A DNA stretch of 9,922 nucleotides from Gammaproteobacteria bacterium. GTDB taxonomy: Bacteria > Pseudomonadota > Gammaproteobacteria > GCA-001735895. The translations under genes were made by a program, and so were the position numbers. The notes beneath the pieces are model-generated. The model saw only the letters and a program-made list of their open reading frames with translations. It was not told the DNA's origin and did no database searches. The stretch covers positions 1 through 9,922 of the forward strand of contig JAASSH010000030.1 in NCBI GenBank assembly GCA_021767985.1, read 5' to 3'. This document shows positions 5,506-9,922 of this stretch, one piece after another; position 1 is the stretch's first letter; each line of letters starts with the position of its first letter.

Positions 5506-7926
5506 ATGAGAACGCATGCACAGGCGGTAGTCATCGGCGGAGGCCTGGTCGGTTGCTCGATTCTTTACCATTTGACGAAGCTCGGCTGGACCGACGTGGT
5601 ATTGCTCGAGCGCGATGAACTGACCTCGGGTTCGACCTGGCACGCGGCCGCGGGTATCCATGGGCTGCACGACCACAACAATATCTCGAAGCTGCAGTAC
5701 TACACCATGCAGCTCTACGAGGACCTGGAAAAGGAAACCGGGCAGGGCTGCGGTATTTTTCAGCCGGGTTCGCTGTACCTCGCGCAAACCGCCGACCGCG
5801 AACACCAGCTGCGCATGCAGGCCGCCAAGGCGAAGTACTTCCAGGTCGAGTTCCACGAACTGTCGCGCGACGAGGCGGAGCGCATGCACCCGCTCGCCAA
5901 TTTCGACGGTATCCGTTGCATCATGTACGAACCCGACGGCGGCAATGTCGATCCGTCGGGCGTGACCCACGCTTATGCCAAGGGAGCGCGGCAACGAGGT
6001 GCAGAGGTGCATCGATTCACTCCCGAGATCGCCACACGCCAGCGGGCCGACGGCGGCTGGGACGTCGAGACCGACAAGGGCACGATCCAGGCCGATGTCG
6101 TGATCAATGCGGCCGGCCTGTGGGCGCGGGAAGTCGCCGCGATGGCGGGGATCGAACTGCCTCTGATGCCGCTCGAGCACCAGTACTTCGTGACCGAGGC
6201 CATCCCCGAAATCGAGGCCCTCGATGATCGCCTGCCGCTGATCGCCGATCGCGACGGCGAATACTACCTGCGCCAGGAAGGGCAGGGGCTGCTGGTGGGC
6301 GCCTATGAAAAAGACGGACGCTACTGGGCCGAGAACGGCACGCCGATGGACTTCGGCCACGAACTCCTCGACGAAGACCTCGAGCGCATCGAGGAAAATA
6401 TCCTGCGCGCCTTCGAGCGCATCCCGGTGCTGGCGGAGGCCGGCGTCAAGCGCGTCATCAACGGTCCGATGATCTGGTCACCGGACAGCTCGGCGCTGAT
6501 CGGGCCGGTGCCCGAGTTGCAAAACTACTTTTGCTGCTGCGGTATTATCCCGGGTTTTTCGCAGTCCGGCGGGCTCGGCCTGACCATGGCGCAATGGATC
6601 GTCGAGCGTGAACCGGAGATGGACCTGTTTCCGTGGGACCTGGCGCGTTTCGGCGACTGGGCGACGAAGGCCTTTACCCGGGCGCGCACGCTCGACCAGT
6701 ATTCGCATCGCTTCAAGATACATTTCCCCTACGAGGAGCGTGCCGCGGGCCGGCCGATCAAAACCCGCCCGGTTTACAAGTTACAGAAGAGCCAGGGGGC
6801 CGTGTTCGGCCTCAGTTACGGTTACGAGCATCCGCTTTGGTACGCGCCCACGGGCATGGAGCCGGTCGAAACCTACGGCTTCGAGCGCCAGAACTGGTTC
6901 GAACCGGTCGCCGCCGAGTGCCGCAGGCTGCGCGAGGCGGTCGGGATTATCGATGTATCGAATTTTGCCAAGTACCGCGTTCGCGGCGCCGGCGCCGCGG
7001 ATTACCTCGATCGACTGGTGGCCAACCACGTGCCGACGGAAATCGGCCGCTCCTGCCTGACGCCGATGATCGGTTTGCGCGGAGGCATCGCCGGCGACTT
7101 CACCATCACCAGGCTCGATGACGACGATTTCCTGATGATCGGCTCGGGGATCGCCGAGCGTTATCACCAGCGTTATTTCGAGATGGTCGATAAGGACGAT
7201 ACGGTCAGCTTCGAGTCCCTCACCAAGGCCTGGGGCGGCTTTAACGTGGCGGGCCCGAACGCGCGCGAGTTACTTGGGCGGTTGACCGACGCCGACCTGT
7301 CCAACGACGCCTTTAAATTCATGCACAACCGTAAAATCAGGGTGGCCGGCATCGATGCCGTTGTGCTCCGCGTCTCGTTCAGCGGTGATCTTGGCTGGGA
7401 AGTCTACGTGCCGCTCGAGCACCAGCTCGAGCTTTACCAGGCGCTGCTCGACCAGGGTGCCGATCTGGGTGCGGGGCCGGTGGGTAGCCGCGCGCTGTTG
7501 TCGCTGCGTGTCGAAAAAGGTTACGGCAGCTGGAGCCGCGAGTATTCGCCCGAATACTGGCCGCAGGAAGTGGGCCTCGATCGCCTGATCAAGCTCGACA
7601 AGCCGGAATTTCTGGGCCGCGACGCCTACCTTGCGATCAAGGACAAACCGCCGCGCGAAAAGCTGGTCGTGGTCAGGGTCGAAACCAGTAATGCCGATGC
7701 CAACGGCGGCGAGCCCGTGTTTTTGACCGACGGCACGCCGGTTGGGCGCGTCAGCTCGGGTGCATACGGGCATAGCGTCGGCGCCTCGATTGCGCTATGT
7801 TTTGTTAAGACCGATTACGCGGTTGCCGATACCGAACTCGACATTGCGATCCTCGGTATCCCGCATCGCGCCGTGATCCTGGAGAAACCGCCATTCGACG
7901 CGAAAGGCGAACGTTTGAGAGCATAG
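5506..7926 (+). CDS. FAD-dependent dimethylglycine/sarcosine dehydrogenase-like protein with GcvT domain
   Basis: This 806-residue protein has the full dimethylglycine-dehydrogenase layout. First is a DAO-type FAD domain (about 7-365) with the nucleotide-binding VVIGGGLVG (8-16) and SGSTWHAAAG (41-50), whose His46 is at the position that binds FAD covalently in dimethylglycine and sarcosine dehydrogenases. A short middle domain (about 370-430) follows, then a GcvT folate-binding domain (about 440-700), with GGIAGDFTITRL holding the acidic residue expected to contact folate (Asp531), AGPNARELL and SGDLGWEVYVP. A C-terminal barrel (about 715-795) closes the protein. Such enzymes oxidise an N-methyl group and pass the carbon to tetrahydrofolate as methylene-THF. 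A run of three cysteines (343-345) in the flavin domain is unusual. It abuts the aminotransferase stop with no gap and ends 2 bases before dddP. Dimethylglycine or sarcosine is likely, but the substrate is not settled. Confidence 0.88.
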   Translation: MRTHAQAVVIGGGLVGCSILYHLTKLGWTDVVLLERDELTSGSTWHAAAGIHGLHDHNNISKLQYYTMQLYEDLEKETGQGCGIFQPGSLYLAQTADREHQLRMQAAKAKYFQVEFHELSRDEAERMHPLANFDGIRCIMYEPDGGNVDPSGVTHAYAKGARQRGAEVHRFTPEIATRQRADGGWDVETDKGTIQADVVINAAGLWAREVAAMAGIELPLMPLEHQYFVTEAIPEIEALDDRLPLIADRDGEYYLRQEGQGLLVGAYEKDGRYWAENGTPMDFGHELLDEDLERIEENILRAFERIPVLAEAGVKRVINGPMIWSPDSSALIGPVPELQNYFCCCGIIPGFSQSGGLGLTMAQWIVEREPEMDLFPWDLARFGDWATKAFTRARTLDQYSHRFKIHFPYEERAAGRPIKTRPVYKLQKSQGAVFGLSYGYEHPLWYAPTGMEPVETYGFERQNWFEPVAAECRRLREAVGIIDVSNFAKYRVRGAGAADYLDRLVANHVPTEIGRSCLTPMIGLRGGIAGDFTITRLDDDDFLMIGSGIAERYHQRYFEMVDKDDTVSFESLTKAWGGFNVAGPNARELLGRLTDADLSNDAFKFMHNRKIRVAGIDAVVLRVSFSGDLGWEVYVPLEHQLELYQALLDQGADLGAGPVGSRALLSLRVEKGYGSWSREYSPEYWPQEVGLDRLIKLDKPEFLGRDAYLAIKDKPPREKLVVVRVETSNADANGGEPVFLTDGTPVGRVSSGAYGHSVGASIALCFVKTDYAVADTELDIAILGIPHRAVILEKPPFDAKGERLRA

Positions 7927-7928
7927 AT

Positions 7929-9263
7929 ATGGCTAGTAATCCGTACTCGATTCCCAATCCCAAGGTCGATCCCGCCCGCAGGCCGGCGATGCGCCCGGAC
8001 AACACCCCGGACGACAACGACCGCATCGAGATCGGCCCGACACCGCTGGCCTACGCCGAGTGGGAAACGGCGGGCCTGCAATGCCCGGACCTGCCGGCGA
8101 TGCGACAGTACCGCCTCGATCGCATCGTCGCCGGCCTGGTCGAACGCGACCTCGATGCCGTGCTGCTGTTCGACCCGCTGTCGATTCGTTACGCCACGGA
8201 TACCACCCACATGCAATTGTGGAACGCGCATAATCCGTTTCGCGCCTGCATGGTAACCGCCGACGGCCACATGGTGTTGTGGGAGTACGGTGGTTACGCC
8301 TACCTGTCGGAATACAACCCGCTGGTACGCGAGGTACGCTTCGGAGCGTCTTTTTTCTATTTCGCCACCGGGCAGCGCACCGAGGAAAAGGCCGAACTGT
8401 TCGCCGGCCAGGTCGTCGATCTGTTACAGGAACGCGTCGGCGCCGGGCGCCGGGTCGCGGTCGACAAGATCCAGATTGCCGGCTTGCGCGCGTTGGACGA
8501 AGCGGGCGTAGAGGTCATGGACGGCGAAGAATTGATGGAACGCGTGCGCTCGATCAAGGGCCCGGACGAAATCCTGGCGATGCGCTGTGCGATTCACGCC
8601 TGCGAGGCGTCGATCGCCGAAATGCGCGAGTTGACGCAGCCCGGCATGACCGAAAACGATGTCTGGGCCGAACTGCATAAAAGTAATATTCGGCGCGGCG
8701 GCGAATGGATCGAAACCCGTATCCTGTCCACCGGGCAGCGCACCAATCCCTGGTTCCAGGAGTGCGGGCCGCGCATACTCGGCAATAATGAAATCCTCGC
8801 CTTCGACACCGACCTGATCGGCTGCTACGGCATGTGTACCGACATTTCGCGCACCTGGTTCATCGGCGACGGGCAACCGACGCCGCGGCAAAAGGATATG
8901 CACAAGCTGGCGTACGAGCACATCATGACCAACGCCGATATCGTCAAGCCGGGGATGACGTTCCAGGAATTGACCGAGCAGGGCCATCATCTGCCCGACA
9001 AGTATATTCCGCAGCGCTATGGCTCCAAGTTTCACGGGGTCGGGCTGTGCGACGAATGGCCCGCGATCAAGTACCCGATCGACTGGGAAGAACGCGGTTA
9101 CAGCGGCGTGCTCGAGCCCGGTATGATGCTTTGCGTCGAAGCCTATGTCGGCGAGGTCGGCGGTCCGGACGGAATCAAGCTGGAAGACCAGGTCCTGGTG
9201 ACCGAGGACGGCTACGAAAACATGGTAGTCTGCCCCTTCGATCCCTTATTGATGGCCGAATAA
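7929..9263 (+). CDS. dddP: DMSP lyase DddP (peptidase M24-like)
   Basis: DddP cleaves dimethylsulfoniopropionate to dimethyl sulfide and acrylate in the cytoplasm, using a creatinase/prolidase fold with a two-metal (iron) centre. The 444-residue length and the N-terminal blocks NDRIEIGPTPLAYAEW, LFDPLSIRYATD and MQLWNAHNPFRACMV match DddP rather than prolidase. The metal ligands are present: Asp293, Asp295 and Asp305 (AFDTDLIGCYGMCTDISRTW), His369, Glu404 (LCVEAYVG) and Glu419 (KLEDQVLV). Asp375 in FHGVGLCDEW is the DddP-specific catalytic acid. All seven sit exactly two places before the numbers I recall for the Ruegeria lacuscaerulensis enzyme (295, 297, 307, 371, 406, 421, 377), and Tyr364 matches its Tyr366. 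GAGAG lies about 12 bases before the ATG. The gene follows the flavoprotein stop by 2 bases. Its TAA is the first triplet of the inverted-repeat element downstream. Activity is inferred from residues. Confidence 0.93.
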   Translation: MASNPYSIPNPKVDPARRPAMRPDNTPDDNDRIEIGPTPLAYAEWETAGLQCPDLPAMRQYRLDRIVAGLVERDLDAVLLFDPLSIRYATDTTHMQLWNAHNPFRACMVTADGHMVLWEYGGYAYLSEYNPLVREVRFGASFFYFATGQRTEEKAELFAGQVVDLLQERVGAGRRVAVDKIQIAGLRALDEAGVEVMDGEELMERVRSIKGPDEILAMRCAIHACEASIAEMRELTQPGMTENDVWAELHKSNIRRGGEWIETRILSTGQRTNPWFQECGPRILGNNEILAFDTDLIGCYGMCTDISRTWFIGDGQPTPRQKDMHKLAYEHIMTNADIVKPGMTFQELTEQGHHLPDKYIPQRYGSKFHGVGLCDEWPAIKYPIDWEERGYSGVLEPGMMLCVEAYVGEVGGPDGIKLEDQVLVTEDGYENMVVCPFDPLLMAE

Positions 9264-9341
9264 TTTTGGGTCAGAGTAAAAACTGGTATTAGAAACGTTT
9301 GTTAGAATGTAACGAATAGTTTTTACTCTGACCCAAAATTA
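9261..9341. repeat. REPIN/MITE-like inverted repeat overlapping the dddP stop
   Basis: Two perfect 24-base arms (9261-9284 and 9318-9341) are reverse complements, enclosing a 33-base AT-rich centre with the palindrome AAACGTTT (9293-9300). The core GGGTCAGAGTAAAAACT resembles the GGGTCAGAGT family of short palindromic repeats that I associate with REP-type IS200-like (Y1) transposases in Gammaproteobacteria; that link is from memory. Folded as RNA it would be a strong stem with a T-rich descending arm, so it may also end operon transcription or protect the 3' end of the dddP message. It contains no gene. Its first three bases are the TAA stop of dddP. Confidence 0.75.
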
Positions 9342-9374
9342 CATGGCTAACCGAGTAGCGACGGGTGACATAAC

Positions 9375-9922
9375 GTGAACATTTTATTTATAACTGCCGA
9401 TCAATGGCGCGGCGAATGTTTGTCGGCGCTGGATCATGCTCATGTCAGGACGCCCAACCTGGACGCGCTGGCGCGTGAAGGCGTTCTGTTCAGGAGCCAC
9501 TTCGCCCAGGCGACGCCCTGTGCGCCCAGCCGGAGTTCGATGCATACCAGTCTGTACACGCAGAGTAACCGCTGCGTGGTAAACGGCGCGCCGCTGGACA
9601 GTCGCTTTACCAACTGGGCGCTGGAAATGCAGGCCGCCGGGTTCAAGCCTTCGTTGTTCGGCTATACCGATTCCGCGATCGACCCGCGCGGGCTCGATAC
9701 CGACGATCCGCGCCTGAGGCACTACAGCGAACCGCTGCCCGGGATAGAAACCTACACACCGATGGTCGATGAAGTCGCGGCCGAATGGGTCGACTACCTG
9801 CGCACCAGGGGTCACGCGATGCCGGAGCGGCCGTGGAGCCTTTACTCCACGCTGGTCGAGGGCACGGACTGGGCCGACGGTGGCGAGCGCGTGTTGCCGA
9901 TGGCGATGAGCAAGGAAGACCA
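9375..9922 (+). CDS. Cys-type sulfatase / phosphonate monoester hydrolase, 3' end cut by window
   Basis: The visible 182 residues are the N-terminus of an alkaline-phosphatase-superfamily hydrolase. MNILFITADQWRGECLSALD gives the first metal-binding acid (Asp9, with Gln10). PCAPSRSSMHTSLYT contains C-x-P-S-R, with Cys49 expected to be converted to formylglycine by a generating enzyme not in this window. The following VVNGAPLDSRFTNWALEMQ and PSLFGYTDSAIDPRGLD resemble the phosphonate monoester hydrolase/arylsulfatase branch more than choline sulfatase, so the ester cleaved (sulfate, phosphate or phosphonate) is open. No export signal is seen. The GTG at 9375 is the only start, because TGA lies three codons upstream in frame; GGGTGA is about 7 bases ahead. 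The hairpin element separates it from dddP, so co-transcription is uncertain. No stop is reached. Confidence 0.85.
   Translation, partial: MNILFITADQWRGECLSALDHAHVRTPNLDALAREGVLFRSHFAQATPCAPSRSSMHTSLYTQSNRCVVNGAPLDSRFTNWALEMQAAGFKPSLFGYTDSAIDPRGLDTDDPRLRHYSEPLPGIETYTPMVDEVAAEWVDYLRTRGHAMPERPWSLYSTLVEGTDWADGGERVLPMAMSKED

Noticed and set aside
5215..6360. Long open frame of 381 codons on the minus strand
   Set aside because: It runs antisense to the aminotransferase and flavoprotein genes, has Arg/Val/His-rich shadow composition and shows no family motif. High GC keeps such frames open.
5506..7926. Annotation as DMSP demethylase DmdA
   Set aside because: DmdA is a single GcvT-type protein of roughly 370 residues without a flavin domain. 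This protein carries a full FAD domain with the covalent-His motif.
7929..9263. Annotation as creatinase, Xaa-Pro dipeptidase or generic M24 peptidase
   Set aside because: The catalytic Asp six residues after the metal-binding His, the DddP-specific N-terminal blocks and the uniform two-residue offset to known DddP positions favour DMSP lyase.
9252..9347. ATGGC on both sides of the inverted repeat as a target-site duplication
   Set aside because: The copies lie at unequal distances from the arms (4 bases and 1 base) and are only 5 bases long, so chance is likely.

Overview
The window looks like part of a marine gammaproteobacterial chromosome, probably from an uncultured lineage. This is an inference: the left end carries a bactofilin and a decayed DUF4124 gene, a mix common in Gammaproteobacteria, while the right end carries a GC-rich catabolic operon centred on a peptidase-M24-like DMSP lyase (DddP), a gene of marine bacteria living with algal osmolytes. 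No rRNA, tRNA, CRISPR array or integrase is visible.

Left region (1-2533) is less GC-rich and partly decayed. On the minus strand, reading right to left, come a bactofilin, a small methyltransferase-fold protein of unknown role, and a DUF4124 gene broken by three in-frame TAG codons. Further right are 1.8-2.1 kb of relics: the frameshifted N-terminus of an alpha/beta-hydrolase/adenylate-cyclase-type protein, then an unrelated-looking C-terminal tail in another frame. From 2087 to 2533 there is no gene, only two weak degenerate repeat units.

The middle (2534-4233) has an iron-dependent alcohol dehydrogenase resembling hydroxyacid-oxoacid transhydrogenase, a convergent two-helix membrane protein, and an AT-rich divergent promoter region with a perfect 14-bp palindrome, a candidate operator.

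The right region (4234-9263) is a tight three-gene plus-strand operon: a class V PLP enzyme, an FAD/folate dimethylglycine-dehydrogenase-like protein, and dddP. Gaps are 0 and 2 bases, so the three are very likely co-transcribed and translationally coupled. DddP would cleave DMSP to DMS and acrylate. The FAD/GcvT protein would demethylate an N-methylated (or conceivably another methylated) substrate and pass the carbon to folate. The PLP enzyme would handle an amino compound. A shared theme of methylated algal osmolytes is plausible but not proven.

The stop codon of dddP lies inside a REPIN-like element with perfect 24-bp inverted arms (9261-9341). Beyond it a cysteine-type sulfatase/phosphonate monoester hydrolase starts at a GTG and runs off the window.
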